Shown here: positions 1 through 11,819 of the stretch, one piece after another
How the letters are laid out: each line of letters starts with the position of its first letter
Numbering within the stretch: position 1 is the stretch's first letter
Source of the DNA: Symbiodinium natans
Taxonomy: Eukaryota; Sar; Dinophyceae; Suessiales; Symbiodiniaceae
Length of the DNA stretch: 64,000 nucleotides
Direction: 5' to 3'
NCBI GenBank assembly: GCA_905221605.1
Contig: CAJNDS010002291.1
Span: 1 to 64,000 of the forward strand
The notes under the pieces: generated by a model
Database searches by the model: none
The model's input: the letters and a program-made list of their open reading frames with translations, nothing else
What the model was told of the DNA's origin: nothing
Position numbers and translations under genes: made by a program

Positions 1-16
1 TTAGGGGGGTTTAGGG

Positions 17-130
17 TTGGGATGTTCCCCCTTATACAAAGAGTCCGTAAGAGGGATAATCGTCGCCCCCCCGATTGTAATCCCTACTTAAGGAGAGTGG
101 GGGGGCTGCTAGTCTAAGGGGGAACATCCC
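17..130. mobile_element. MITE family A, copy 1
   Basis: Terminal inverted repeats TTGGGATGTTCCCCCTTATA ... AAGGGGGAACATCCC with an inner AGTCC..TTAAGGA pair. The other copies are at 8.8, 12.8, 32.1 and 61.5 kb. Confidence 0.75.
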
Positions 131-292
131 CTAAACCCTAAACCCCCCTAAACCCCTAGACCCACCCTAAACATCCCTAAACCCCCTAACCCCCCCTAAA
201 CCCACCCCCCTAAACCCTAAACCCTAAACCCTAAACCCAAAACCCAAAACCCAAAACCCTAAACCCTAAACCCTAAACCCTAAACCCTAACC
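121..292. repeat. degenerate telomeric repeats next to MITE A copy 1
   Basis: CCCTAAA with CCCCCCTAAA and CCCAAAA variants. Confidence 0.85.
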
Positions 293-902
293 CGAAAGGC
301 ATGGTTCAGTGCGGTAATTTGGCCACCGGCACAGACACCGAAAAATCTTCCGAACCTACACACTAAGCCCGGTCCGAAAGGTGGTCGCTGTCCGAGCCTG
401 TCCAGACCGAATCTCTGGGGCTTTTAGGGTTTAGGGTTTAGGGTTTAGGGTGGTGTGAATTGCAGCCAGGTTTTGCCGACGTAGGGCTCCACTTAGGTTT
501 CGGGTTCAGGGTCCAGGGTTTTGAGGGTCTAGCTTCACTACGCTGTTGGATTGCCGACTTCTGCCCTGCACCCCTTCTGACTTTGCTGTCTTGTCTTTTG
601 CGGGTGGTCTTCTTCTTTCATCTCTTTCTTCCCGCCCTTTTTTGATACTTTTTACCTTCATAGGAGCACGCATGAAGAGAACGATGTGAACGTAACAAGT
701 GCGGGGAAACTACAGTGAATTGTATGAAGCGCGCCATTCCCCGCAGAAGGAGTAAAATAGTACTTGTATGGGCGCACCATTCATCCTTGTTGTTGCACCC
801 TCGATTCGTTCTTTGTTTCGTTATCGCTTAGTGAACTCATGCCTGCGCTCACTGGTTCGCTTCTTTAGAAGTCACTTCCCTCATTCTCTTCACTGAATAG
901 TA

Positions 903-1984
903 CTACCGCATGCATGAAATGAACTTATTGCTGGCACACGAGGACACAATAATAAGAGTGTTCGTTTCACTCACAGACTTATTACTAAAAGTAAGAACAA
1001 GTGAATCAAGTGAACAAAAAGAAAGAGATTTCTGCTGGACAAAAATCTCATTCTTCCTAAACCCTAAACCCTAAACCCTAAACCCTGAACCTTAAACCCT
1101 AAGCCCTAAACCCTAAACCCTAACCCTAAACCCCGACTGCAATCCGAATAGACCAGTACAGCTTCGGCCTTCGAAGTCGTCCTCGTCGTCCTCAAGATCA
1201 TCCACAGCAGTCTTCTCGTTCTGCTTCATCTGCATCCTGCCACGCGGTTTAGGGTTTAGGGTTTAGGGTTTAGGGTTTAGGGTTTAGGGTTTAGGGTTTA
1301 GGGTTTAGGGTTTCGCTTGCTGTCGCCATGTCAAGTGACTGCTGCAGGCACGTTTAGAGAGCTGCGTGTCCTCTACCCCTAAACCCTAAACCCTAAACCC
1401 TAAACCCTAAACCCTAAACCCTAAACCCTAAACCCTAAACCCTAAACCCTAAACCCCATCAATGTCGTTTAAGCTTGCAGAGGCTTCTTCAACTCGATCA
1501 AGACCGACTTCTATGATTAGAAGGGGCAGCCGTCTCCGGTCACAAACGAAACGGTGAGCAGAGCGAGTATGACTCATCAGTCAGTGTTTTTTTGAAGCAC
1601 AGATATTGTGAGTTTGTTCCTTCATATCATGAAGCTTCGTCCGATCTTTGGGCTTGCAGCATTTCCGCCAGCATGCAGCTCCAAAACGAAGAGTGGACGA
1701 CGAACCATGCGGTGATCTGGAAAGTTAATCGCAAAGTAATCTTGGAACTGCCATGTGCTCATGTGCTCCCGTTGACGTGGCATGACCTTTAGCGACATGA
1801 AACCCGCCAGCTGAAGATGAAGTGCATGTTACTCGTGGCTGCAGCCACAGCTGGCCTCGACAAATTCTTAAGGCACCAACCACACGTGCCGAACTCCTGC
1901 GACCAGGCAGACAAACCCGACAGCATGACGCCGTCACAATGGCCAGCATGTGCTCGGCGTTGTTGGGCGCCCCTGTGATGACGC
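903..1984 (-). CDS. candidate multi-exon gene with telomeric introns
   Basis: Candidate exons in coding order: 1984-1917 (ITGAPNNAEHMLAIVTAS; acceptor tttgcag|G after a telomeric tract), 1810-1622 (WQFQDYFAINFPDHRMVRR; acceptor catcttcag), 1510-1455 (VEEASASLNDIDG), 1361-1321 (LSKRACSSHLTWR), 1236-1132 (TAVDDLEDDEDDFEG), 1056-903. The last four are separated by three tracts of telomeric repeats (1454-1362, 1320-1237, 1131-1057) and keep phase: GGG|GTTTAG, then a GC donor CA|GCAAGC, then GG|GTTTAG to TTTAG|G. Three acceptors are not followed by G. How 1622-1810 joins the later exons is open. No family recognised. Confidence 0.35.
1054..1133. repeat. interstitial telomeric tract CCCTAAA
   Basis: Proposed intron of the 0.9-2.0 kb candidate gene (GTTTAGGG ... 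TTTAG|G in coding sense). Confidence 0.92.
1247..1313. repeat. interstitial telomeric tract TTTAGGG
   Basis: Nine units; proposed GC-AG intron (minus sense) of the same candidate gene. Confidence 0.94.
1376..1456. repeat. interstitial telomeric tract CCCTAAA
   Basis: Eleven units; opposite orientation to its neighbour 60 bp away. Confidence 0.94.
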
Positions 1985-2364
1985 CTGCAAACCCTAAACC
2001 CTAAACCCTAAACCCTAAACCCTAAACCCTGCCATGTTCAAGAGGAGTCGAGAGCCCTGGGTTCCCTCCCCACCCCTTGTCTAAGAGCTTCCCAAGGAAT
2101 CCTACCGCAAAAACGTCTCAATAAGGTGACCCAACCTTCGGCGCAAGCCCCTCCCCACTGTTACATGATTGTACTATTGTGTTCTGAACTGTTTATATTA
2201 CTACATACTTCTATATTATACTATTGTGAGGGTTTAGGGTTTCTGGACCATCGGCCAAAGCTCCAAAAGCCAGTCTCGCAGGCCTCCTCCAGTATCACTG
2301 CCGCCCTGGTCCATCTCAGCGCCATCATCGCCTGTGGAGGCTATTTCATATGGAGGTTTCGGCC

Positions 2365-2462
2365 AGTAGGGGGTACCTTATTTGGTTCCATATTATAAGG
2401 GAATCCTACTATTTCGGAGTGTATATTTTTGGGGTCCCGTATTTTCGTAAACCCCCGTATGG
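2365..2462. mobile_element. MITE family B, copy 1
   Basis: Core GGGTACCTTATT..TATAAGGGAATCCTACTATTT..GGGGTCCCGTATTTTCGTAAACCCCC; repeated at 6.6, 9.4, 11.0, 28.6, 43.5 and 63.6 kb. Confidence 0.65.
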
Positions 2463-3995
2463 GGAAACCCGGAATTTTTCTGACAGGAAAACTCACGAAA
2501 ATATGCGTGACTTGCCATAAGAAACCATGTGATCGGTTCCCTAAAAAAGGTCCCTTTCGTGGCTACCCATGATACTACGGACCCATTCGGCTGGGGTACC
2601 AAAAAGGGGTCAAACCCTCAACCCTCAACCCTAAACGCATAAACCGAGTTCAATAAAGGAACCATCCACCCCATAAACCCAATTCGAAAAGGGAACATCA
2701 TGTAGAATGATGTAGAATGGGCTGAGGCTCCAACTTTCCACATCCTGTTCACCCACATCCAGTTCGGACCTGTGCCTGGCCAACATGTTTTGGGCCAACA
2801 AACATTAGGGTTGAGGGTTTTAGTTTAGGGTCCAGGGTTTAGGGTTTAGGGTTCAGGGCTTAGGGTTTGAGGTTTAGGGGTTTAGGGGTTTAGAGGTTTA
2901 GGGTTTAAGGTTGAGGGTTGGGGGTTTCGGGTTGGGCCTTCAGGGTCAAGGGGTTGGGGGGTGTAGGGCTTCGGGCCGAATAAGCTCTAAATTCACAAGG
3001 TTTAGTCTGAAATGTCCGCTGAACCGCGCGCGCTTGGAAACCTTATGAATAGGAACTGGCCGGGGGCACCGGTTTTAGTGAGATCTAACAGAAGCTAACC
3101 TACAAGCTTGCAACACTCGCCAGGGTGGACCCCTTCTGCTTCTGAATGTTCTTGCCACCCTCCTGCGGGATGTAGTACCTGCAAAACGCCCTCTGCTCAA
3201 AGGGTCCATGTACCTAAACAGGCTAAACTTGGCCTTTAAGGTAGGTCCTAGGTGGCCTCTAGGGCCCCAAACAACCCACAAAGTGTGTAGCGATTTAGAC
3301 ACAGCGACCCTTCAGGGCTTCCTTGAATGAACCCCGGGGGCGCATGCAACGTGGATTGCGGATCATGTTCCTGAGACGGAGGGGCCATGGAGGGCGAGAA
3401 GGCTGTAAGAAGTTGCGACGGCAAATTGAAGCCCAGAACCCTAAGCTCATCCGCATGCCCAGCGGTCACTCCTAACCCTAAACCCTACACACATGCTCTA
3501 CATCCAAAACCCCAAAACCGTGAACCCCGGTAAGCCCCAACAAATATCTCTTTTCGAGTCCTTTATACCCTGAACGGACTGCAAGCCCGAAACGTCTCGG
3601 ATCAAGAGAAGGCTCAAAATGGGACTTCGCTGAATCTGCAGATCCCGCTCCTTGCCAGTTGAACCGAGGGCTTGAAAAGGTCTAGGGTTTAGGGTTTAAG
3701 GTTTAGGGTTTAGGGAGGGGCTTTGCGGCCCTTAAAGGGTTTAGGGTTTTAGAGGGTTGAAGGGGTAGTCGCCTGTCTTGTGACGCTACGATTTGCTTTG
3801 CATGGGCTCTGCTTTTTTAGCCCGAAACGTCAAAGCCCCAAATCCTTCAAGACTGCCCAGACAGTGGACAGACACCTCCCTAACCCTAAACCCTAAACCC
3901 TAAACTCTAAACTTTAACCCTAAACTCGCTTAGGCCGCCCCCCTACAGTGGGGCCGGCGCCTAAGCCCCTCGACCTCGACGGCGCAAGTCGACCT
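2463..3995. other. no gene recognised
   Basis: Degenerate telomeric repeats (2610-2960, 3690-3760, 3880-3930) and unique sequence; open frames under 80 codons without splice support. Confidence 0.5.
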
Positions 3996-4763
3996 TGGTC
4001 GTTCGCCCGCCTCCCACAGCTCGGAGGACGGTAGCACCACGTGGGGCCCGGTACCGGAGCCCGTTCTCTTCGAGACCAGTACTGGTCCCTCAATAAAGTA
4101 ATTGCCCTAAACCCGCCACCCCTGTTCCTGGAGGGCGCTGGCATGCACCTGAACAATGGAATGTGCACTTACAACAATTGGCAATGCAATGTGCACTTGA
4201 CACAATGCAATGTGCATTTCAGTGCACTTGACACAGTGCAATGTGCACTGACACTTGGCACAATCCAACCTGCACTTGGTATAATGCATTTTTGGGGGGG
4301 TACCTTCAGGGCCCTCGGCCAGGGGGGTCCGGAGCCCTCGCCGCAGCGTGCTCACCAGGGGCCTCTGCCCAGCTCAGACGGGCGAGTGCTCAACAACCGC
4401 TTGCAAGCTGCCCTGAAACCCCTCTGAAACTCCTGGAATCAACCCCGTGGCCCCCTTCTGGGACCCCCCTATCCTGCTGGCCAAGACCCTCTACGCTCTT
4501 GTACACCCCTCAACCCCCCCCCAAACCCGCACGCACCCCGCTGGCACCACTCTCGGACCCGTGGAAACCCTCTTACAACCCCTGACACGAAACGCCCTGA
4601 AACGGAATAAGGTTTAGAAGTGGACTGTTGGCTTGAGTTTAGGACAAAACCCCGAAAGGAATGGGTTTGGGTTTGGGTGGCTTTGCCGTCTCGGACGGCC
4701 TGGGGAGAAAAGTGTTACATTGCCTTCCACTATCGGGCCAAAGCTGCTCTTCGCGCCTCACGA
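3996..4763. repeat. dispersed repeat, copy 1
   Basis: Shares with 30405-30765 the segments TCGCCCGCCT, GGGGCCCGGTACC, TTTAGAAGTGGACTGTTG, GGTTTGGGTGGCTTTGCCG and CGGGCCAAAGCTGCTCTTCG in the same order; this copy carries an extra 250 bp with a CAATGTGCACTTGACACAATG-like array. Confidence 0.65.
4148..4292 (+). repeat. imperfect tandem array AATGTGCACTTGACACAATG
   Basis: Six or seven degenerate units of about 20 bp, read as runs of Cys/His codons. Within the copy-1 dispersed repeat. Confidence 0.6.
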
Positions 4764-4954
4764 CCCTAAACCCTAAACCCTAAACCCTAAAGCCTAAACC
4801 CCAAACCCTAAACCCTAAACCCTGAACTGTGCTGGCAGTCCTTGGCCAGGGCAGACTCGGCCTGCCGGGGGCTAAGTCCTAGCACCCACTGAGCCCTTTG
4901 CCCATGAACCCCTAAGGGCCCCCCCCCCCCCCTAAACCCATGAATCCCCAGGGT

Positions 4955-5029
4955 GTAGGGTTTAGGGTTTAGGGTTTAGGGTTTAGGGCTAGGGTTTAGG
5001 GTTTAGGGTTTAGGGTTTAGGGTTTAGGA
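4955..5029. repeat. interstitial telomeric tract TTTAGGG
   Basis: Ten units, ending TTTAG|GATCC; the following 168 bp is open in more than one frame up to the CCCTAAA tract at 5203-5250. Confidence 0.93.
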
Positions 5030-5336
5030 TCCACCCACAATGCCTCTGCTTCGGAAAGCTTCAGGCTCAGGGGGGTATCAGCTACCCTGCATGGAGAGGG
5101 CAGTTGAGGGCAACGCCCTACATGAGGGCAGCGAGCCGCATGTGAACGCAGCAGGCTCTGGGGCCATGCGCAAGAGAACATCCAACTTCTTGGCAGTCAG
5201 CCCTAAACCCTAAACCCTAAACCCTAAACCCTAAACCCTAAACCCTAAACCCCTGCACTCGGAGCCCCTCTCCCATTCTTGAGCCCTGACTGGCCTCGCC
5301 GGCATCCTGGGACGTAACTCGCCTCAGCCAGCTCCA

Positions 5337-5600
5337 GCTTTGGGGGTTTATAGGGTTTAGGGTTTAGGGGTTAGGGTTTAGGGTTTAGGGTGTTTGGGGC
5401 TTAGGGTAAGGTGCTTGGGTCTTAGGGTTATAGGGTTTAGGGTGTTTGGGGCTTAGGGTTTTAGGGTTTAGGTTTTGGGTTTTAGGGTTTTAGGGTTTGG
5501 GGTTTTAGCGTTTGGGGCTTAGGGTGTTTAGAGTTTATAGGGTCTAGGGTGTTTAGGGTGTTTAGGGTCGATAGGGTTTAGGGTGTGGGCTTGGTTCAGG
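5337..5600. repeat. degenerate telomeric repeat (GGGTGTTTGGGGCTTA)
   Basis: Mixed 7- and longer units, the most decayed tract in the window. Confidence 0.85.
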
Positions 5601-6590
5601 CCACACCGTTCTCCTCTAGCTCTTGGTTTAGGACCCTAAACCCTAAACCCTAAACCCAAAACCCAAAACCCTGAACCCTGGGTTTTAGGGGAAAAAAGGG
5701 GGGATCTAGTACATCGCTGAGGACTCGCAAGGTTGAGGGCGCCACCAGCACCCCAGCCCAAAGTTTAGGGTTTAGGGTTTAGCGTTTAGGGTTTAGAGTT
5801 TAGGGTAGTTTTGCATGCTTCTGGGCATTCCCTGTGCGTTCAAGGTCAAGAAGGTGACCACAACTCATGACCATCCCCCAACCAAGCATCCCCACACCCC
5901 GAGACACACAATGTGCTCCTCATCAAGCCCCCCCCCCCCCCCCCCCCCGCCCCGCCCCCCCAAAAAAGAGAAAAAGAAAAAACTGTCAAACAACCCAAGC
6001 GTTGAGGCACGCCTCCCTTTTTAACATGGGTTTAGGCCTCTCTCTCGGTAAACAAGCCGCCGCCGTCTTAACCCCCCTGAGCTCGCTGCTTGCCGCCTTG
6101 CACTGCGGTGTTCCTGCGCGAGTATTCCAAGAGCTCCTGCGTGTCGTCAGCGGGTGATTCTTGGTTGGGGCTGAACCCTAAAACCCTAAAACCCTAAAAC
6201 TCTAAAACCCTAAAACCCTAAAACCCTAAATCCCTAAATCCCTAAACCCTAAAACCCCAAACTTTGGAGTTTGGACTTTGCCGGGCGACTCGAGAGTTGT
6301 GCATTCGGGATTGTTGTCTCTCGGGCAGAAATTAAAGCCCCTTACGGTATACTGGGTACTCTATGTTGTGTAACTATAGGGTTTCCAAGGGGGCATGTAC
6401 TATTGGTACTTCTAGTAGATCCCTGAACCCAGAACCGTAAGCCTCTGACGCCTTAAACCCTCAACCCCCTTAAAGCCGCACCCACCCCACCCACCCAAAA
6501 CCTTGAACCCTGTAAACCTAAACTCTACACCCCGACGCCCCGAAGCCCTAAACCCAGAAACCCAATATCCAAAAAACAAAAGCCCTACAA

Positions 6591-6681
6591 GGGGGTTGTG
6601 GTACCTTATCGGGGTGCTTACTATAAGGGAATCCTACTCTTTGGGGGACTATATTAGGGGTCCTTTATTTTCGTAAACCTC
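6591..6681. mobile_element. MITE family B, copy 2
   Basis: GGTACCTTATCGGGG..TATAAGGGAATCCTACT..TTTATTTTCGTAAACC. Followed by a family-J-like segment. Confidence 0.6.
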
Positions 6682-6799
6682 CGATGGGCCCTTAATATGG
6701 CCCGTTACCTCCCTTAAAGGGTTCTGAAGTCTGGAAACTTGGGTTTTCCAGGGTTTTCTTGGGAGTCCCCTTTTGAAGGGCACAAGTTAGAACCTTTTC

Positions 6800-6898
6800 T
6801 GGCTGGTTCTTAGTAAGGAATGAGGGAATGAGGAACCCTATTTTATCCTTTAAAGGGTATAGGGCCCTAATGCCCTCATTCCCTACTAAGAACCAGCG
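6800..6898. mobile_element. MITE family D, copy 1
   Basis: CTGGTTCTTAGTAAGGAATG ... CATTCCCTACTAAGAACCAG, a strong inverted repeat. Confidence 0.75.
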
Positions 6899-7082
6899 GG
6901 TGAGGGGAGGGGGGAGGTAACCCTAAACCCTAAACCCTGAACCCTAAACCCTAAAGCCTGAACCCTGTGAAGAACAAGGGGGCCCTAAAGCTCTGACAGG
7001 GTCTTAAGAGTCCTGCATTGTGCAGCGGCCGGGCAGCTTTACCTGGCGGGACCGATTCTGGGACCTCCCGGGTGCCCAGAAG

Positions 7083-7252
7083 CCCTAAACCCTAAACCCT
7101 AAACCCTAAACCCTAAACCCTAAACCCTAAACCCTAAACCTTAAACCATAAACCTGAACCCTAAACCCTAAACCCTAAACCCTAAACCCTAAACCCTAAA
7201 CCCTAAACCCTAAACCTTAAACCTTAAACCCTGAACCCTAAACCCTAAATCC
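7083..7252. repeat. interstitial telomeric tract CCCTAAA
   Basis: About 24 units with CCTTAAA variants. Confidence 0.93.
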
Positions 7253-7456
7253 TGTTTTACACCCCTAAAGCCTACACCCTATTGGGGCGTGGGTGGCATG
7301 AGGTTTTCAGGCCCCACCTCGATCTTCTTCTTGGTGAAAGGCATCCGCACCCGCTTCGTCCTTGCCAGGTTTAGGGTTTAGGGTTTAGGGTTTAGGGCTT
7401 GGGGTTGAGGGTTTAGGGTTTAGGGCAAGCTTTTAGGGCACGGCAAGCTCAAATGA

Positions 7457-7640
7457 GGGTTTGGGGTTTGGGGTTTGGGGTTTGGGGTTTGGGGTTTGGG
7501 GTTCAGGGTTGTGGGGTTTAGGGTTTCGGGTTGTAGGGTTAAGGGGTTAAGGGGTTAAGGGGTTAAGGGGTTAAGGGATTAAGGGATTAAGGGGTTGAGG
7601 GGTTAAGGGGTTTGGGGTTTCAGAGTTATGGGCGAGTTCG
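7457..7640. repeat. GGGGTTT then GGGGTTAA block
   Basis: Six GGGGTTT units, then about nine GGGGTTAA (8 bp) units. Confidence 0.88.
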
Positions 7641-8820
7641 ATCTGGGGTTTGCTGTTTAGGGTTTGAGTTTTGGGGTTCAATTTTTTTTGGAAACTTCGT
7701 TGGCTCAAAAGCGCCAAGCCCTAAATATGAAGCCTTAAACCCTCAAAGCTGAACCCCAAACCCTAAAGCCTAAACCCCAAACCCTAAATTTCCGAACCCC
7801 AAGCCCTAAAGCCTAAACCCTGCACCTTTTAGACAGCGCATCGGGAGAACAAACACGCCTCGACTCTGGCTGACAAATGAACTAGGGGAAGTTTAGCGGG
7901 TGTAGTGTTCAAGGGCTTAGGGGAAGTTCAGGTCTTGCGGGTTTCGGTTTAGGGCCTAACAACTTCAAGGCCCTTAAGCCCTAAACCCTAAAGCATCCAA
8001 ACCCGGCCTAACCACCGTCTGGTACTTGATGCGCTCGTAGTCGAGGCGCTCCCAGAAGTTCTGTCACAAGCTTTGCAAGGGATTCGGGCCGCGCCAGTTC
8101 AGGGGAAGGTTTCAGGCTGTTTAAGGTTAAGGGTTTAGGGTTTAGGGTTTAGGGTTTGGGGTTCGCCAGTGTTCAAGGTTTCCCTGGCGGGTCCACTTAC
8201 CTTAATCCCTGTTCCCCTAGGAAGAAAAAAGGATCCTTTTTGTTTATATAAGAAAGCCCATAACCCAAAAAGTAAAAAGGATCCCTAACACTGATTTAGT
8301 TACAAGGACCCTTACGCTGCGATGCGCCGCAGCCTCGTGATCATGCCCGGCGTTTCGCGTGGGACTGGAGCCCAAAGAGTATCGCAGGAATAAAGGGCAC
8401 CCTTTTTGGTTACAAGGGGCTTCAACTAAGCCCTGAAAAAAGAGAATAAGGGCCTTGTCTTTTTTTCGTGTGCATGGTGTGTTCTACGTTTTTGGCCAAT
8501 CGGCGGTCCTTCTAGTCGCCGCGGTTTTTGGTTTGGGAGGGAAGACGAGATTGCAAGACAATGCCGGGGTTGTTCTAAATCAAGTTCCTCTTGTAGAGAG
8601 CCTCTAATTAGAATCGAATCGCTTACCAAAAGGTCCCCCAAGTAATGGTGTTCTGACGCAGAACGACCCCTGTAGGATGTAGGCTTTGCTTCTTACGTCA
8701 CTTAGCTTAGGGCTGAACTCGCAGGCCTTGCCAAGCAGGATCTTCCGGTACATGTCCTTCAGGCTTGAAAGGCTTTTCCGTCATCCCAAGGCCCGAACAT
8801 ACTGAGGGCTTCGGCGTAAG

Positions 8821-8927
8821 TTGGGGTGCTCCCCCCTGATACTAACAGCCCTTAATGAAATTATAATAGGCGGTACGTGCTATAATCCCTCGTAAGGACT
8901 ATTAGTATAAGGGAAAAAACATCCCAA
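8821..8927. mobile_element. MITE family A, copy 2 (diverged)
   Basis: TTGGGGTGCTCCCCCCTGATA ... TAAGGACTATTAGTATAAGG ... ATCCCAA; same plan as copy 4 but worn. Confidence 0.6.
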
Positions 8928-9007
8928 TGTCTAGGTGTGCAGGCCAGGGCTTGCTCAAAGCCCCTTAAACTCGAAGCGCTACATCCCCATCCCGGTACTC
9001 GTCCAAA

Positions 9008-9110
9008 CCCTAGACCCTAAACCCTGAACCCTAAACCCTAAACCCTACACCTTAAACCCTAAACCCTAAACCCTAAACCTTACACCTTAAACCCTAAACC
9101 CTAAACCCTG
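9008..9110. repeat. interstitial telomeric tract with duplicated CTAAACCTTACACCTTAA
   Basis: A duplicated about 45-bp telomeric segment, showing expansion by unequal exchange or slippage. Confidence 0.88.
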
Positions 9111-9402
9111 CACAACGACTCCTGGGTGTGATAAGCAGGATAGGCGATGTACCTTGTGCGATGCCAGCCCAGTTCGTTGACGATCGAAAAGGCTTGGTAG
9201 CCTCGTAAACATATTACAACAAGGGTTGGCTACTGTATTAGGGAACCTATAACCAAAACAAGGAAAAGGCCACCTGAGCTACGAAGAAAAATCTAGCCCA
9301 AATCATTGAACCCTTTAGCCCCTAAGCCCCAACTCCCCGAAACACCACGCTGCCTGACCTCTACGATTCAGGGCTTGCGGGTCGTGTAGCACTTTTTGAA
9401 TA

Positions 9403-9504
9403 TGGGGGTTCCGAAATTAGGGGTACCTATTGGGGTGCTCATTATGAGGGAATTCTACTATTTGGGTCTGTTTTAGGGTCCCCTATTTTCGTAAACCCCC
9501 ATAT
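9403..9504. mobile_element. MITE family B, copy 3
   Basis: TGGGGGTTCCGAAATTAGGG ... CCCTATTTTCGTAAACCCCCA: terminal inverted repeats with small mismatches. Confidence 0.75.
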
Positions 9505-9881
9505 CGGGTTTGAGGACGTTTGGGTTGAGAAGCGTAGGGGCTTGAAGGGGTTTAGACGTTTCTTCCGGGCTTGTGAGAGTTTAGGCTTCGGCTTCGGGGG
9601 GTCTAGGGTTGATCGTCTAGGGGGCAATCTCCCGACATCCCAGGGCACGGGAAAAGCTCACACAGCTGAGCAAGACCGTCGAACTGGAGACCTGGCGGCC
9701 AAAGGATAGCATGTACACATGTGCCACATTTGCATGGTTGAAAGGCGTACCGAGTACAAGCTGTTTAAGATTGGGGTCGGGGAACTCATGCCGTAGAGTT
9801 TGGGTTGCAGGGCCTGCGTGGGGCATGTCTCATCAGAGTGTTTGGGGAGCTTGCTGTTTAGCGCTTGTCGGTGCTTACCTA

Positions 9882-9962
9882 CTGGTTCTTGGTAGGGAAT
9901 TAGGGTCCCTCTATCCCTTCAAGCGCAAAAGAGGTGCCTAACTCCCACTAAGAACCAGCAAG
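9882..9962. mobile_element. MITE family D, copy 2
   Basis: CTGGTTCTTGGTAGGGAATT ... AACTCCCACTAAGAACCAG. Confidence 0.7.
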
Positions 9963-10343
9963 TTCGGGGTCTAAGGTTTCTAGTTGCACGAGGAGAGGGG
10001 TGCCTACAAAAAGGGAGCCGGCCATTAGGGTTCGCTTGGTGGGGCAGAGGATTTTGAGCATCTAAACTGCATCCTCTAACCGTACCCACCCCCCCCCCCC
10101 CCCGAAAGAAAAAACCTAATTAGACCCTGAACCATCTTATGGCTTGCAATGTTTAGGGGGTGTGAAAGCACTATAGGTGACGTTGATTGTCCACTACAGC
10201 AGAACGAACATGATCGTCATCTCCAGAAGTTTTTGGAGGCATCTCAAGCGCTTTCCGGATCAAGAAGCTACTTCTCTTGTGTAGGACGTAGGATTTAGGG
10301 TTACGGAGAAGCTCAAGTGCGGGAAGTTCGCTCCAAATCTGAA

Positions 10344-10408
10344 CACTAAACCCTAAACCCTAAACCCTAAACCCTAAACCCTAAACCCTAAACCCTAAAC
10401 CCTAAACC
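10344..10408. repeat. interstitial telomeric tract CCCTAAA
   Basis: Nine units. Confidence 0.94.
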
Positions 10409-11007
10409 CTCCCTAAACCCGAAGTCTCCTCAAACCCTGGAAGTCGCAAGCTCGCCAGTCTGTCTTCGCCACTTCCCGCCACGGAACTTGTCCTTACGAC
10501 AGGAGGTCGGGATTCTATTCAGCCCTCAGAACGCCTAAACCCTAAACCCTAAACCCTAAACCCTAAGCCCTAAACCCTGAACCCTATAGCCTAAACCCCA
10601 ACCACTCAACCACGGCTTCAGGTTCTCGGTTCTCGAAGGTCGTGGCCCCCAAGCTCCCCAAAAACCAGGGGAACCCCTTGCAAAGCAACAGCCTTGAACT
10701 TGAAGCTCCTTTGAGGCGTTAACCTTGAACTTACAACGGCGCCAACCGTTTCGCACATACGATGGCGTCAAGGCTTAGCTTAGGGTTGAGGAACTAGGCT
10801 AGGATGGCCCTTACCACCCTCTGAAAAATATATTCCTGAATAATGCGGTCTTCTTCAGCCCGTTAAGGAAAAATCCAAAATGTCCCAAGGGCCTACCGAG
10901 TAGGGCTTCGGGCCAAGGATGTCCGCAAGCCCGAGCCGGCAAGCTCAATGGAAGGTTCCAGTGCTGGGAACATACTTGAAATTCGAGGCGGCTCAGACAG
11001 AAATTTT

Positions 11008-11107
11008 GGGATATTACGAAAATAAGAGGCCTTAGTAGAGGCCCCCAAATAGTAGGATCCACTTATAGTCAGGACCCCTGTAAGGTACCCCTAATATCGT
11101 ACACCCC
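11008..11107. mobile_element. MITE family B, copy 4, inverted, at the EF-hand relic
   Basis: ATTACGAAAATAAGAGG..CCCAAATAGTAGGATCC..GGTACCCCTAATATCGTACACCCC, in the opposite orientation to copies 1-3. Confidence 0.65.
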
Positions 11108-11567
11108 AGCAAATCCCCCCAAAACTTGGAAAATGGGACTGCAGCATGCGCCTTGACTCTTATAGATCTTAAGCGACCTCTTGCGGAGTCTTTTCGCCAG
11201 CCGAGGGTCCAGTGCGTTCTTGTTGTTCACCGGGAACACAGGCTCGCCACGGCCTTTGTCGTCATGAACACTTCAACTTCAACGTGTGGGGCATGGGAAT
11301 ATCCGGTTTCGGGAAAGGCAAGGTTGACTAGTCTGCTGAGCTTGCTGCCCTCATCAGAGCCGGCTGGAATGTATGAGAAGAAGTTCAAGAGCTCTTCCTT
11401 CTCAATGGTACCTTCAAGCGCAGTTCAAAGACGCCATGTAGCAAGACCTCTGGTGCCCCGGGCGACAACTGCTGCTCTCTCTGCAGAAGCTGAGCCAGCT
11501 GTTGCGCACCGTTGCGGTCAATGTCGATAATCATGAACAGGAACTGCAGCATCTGCGCCAAGTTCAT
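11100..11567 (-). pseudogene. EF-hand-like gene relic with two frameshifts
   Basis: Coding sense is minus. Frame 1 (11567 to about 11410) reads FLFMIIDIDRNGAQQLAQLL, with an EF-hand-like loop DIDRNG; its acceptor is gatgctgcag. The sense then continues in a second frame, EGTIEKEELLNFFSYI, typical of an EF-hand E-helix, up to about 11270, and in a third frame, HDDKGRGEPVFPVNNK, down to about 11100. There is no room for introns at the shifts, so these are indels: decay or assembly error. A family-B MITE adjoins at 11008-11107. Confidence 0.5.
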
Positions 11568-11819
11568 AGAACGACAACAAATGCTGGCTTGAAGTTATGT
11601 GCTCTCTTCTCCTTTCAACGACCGGACATGTCCAAGTACAGATTGTAGTGCAGATTAACAGGAGCTGCAACAGTAATGCTGAACGTTAGCAAGTGGAACA
11701 GCGGGTACCCTTGAGAGCTTGGGGCTTGACCGTGAAGTCCCGACTCATGCATCTTGCCACACATGGGCAGACACCCTGGCCTCTTGGGGCAAGCGGCTTG
11801 CTGAAAGTTCTGCGTAATT

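Larger units (their letters stand above)
5600..8820. other. no gene recognised
   Basis: Telomeric tracts, a C-run followed by A-rich sequence (5930-5980), MITE B and D copies, and a worn family-C relative at 8386-8460 (AATAAAGGGCACCCTTTTTGG). Confidence 0.5.

Noticed and set aside
1-300. True chromosome end
   Set aside because: Repeats at the start are short, degenerate and mixed with a MITE, and both orientations occur throughout.
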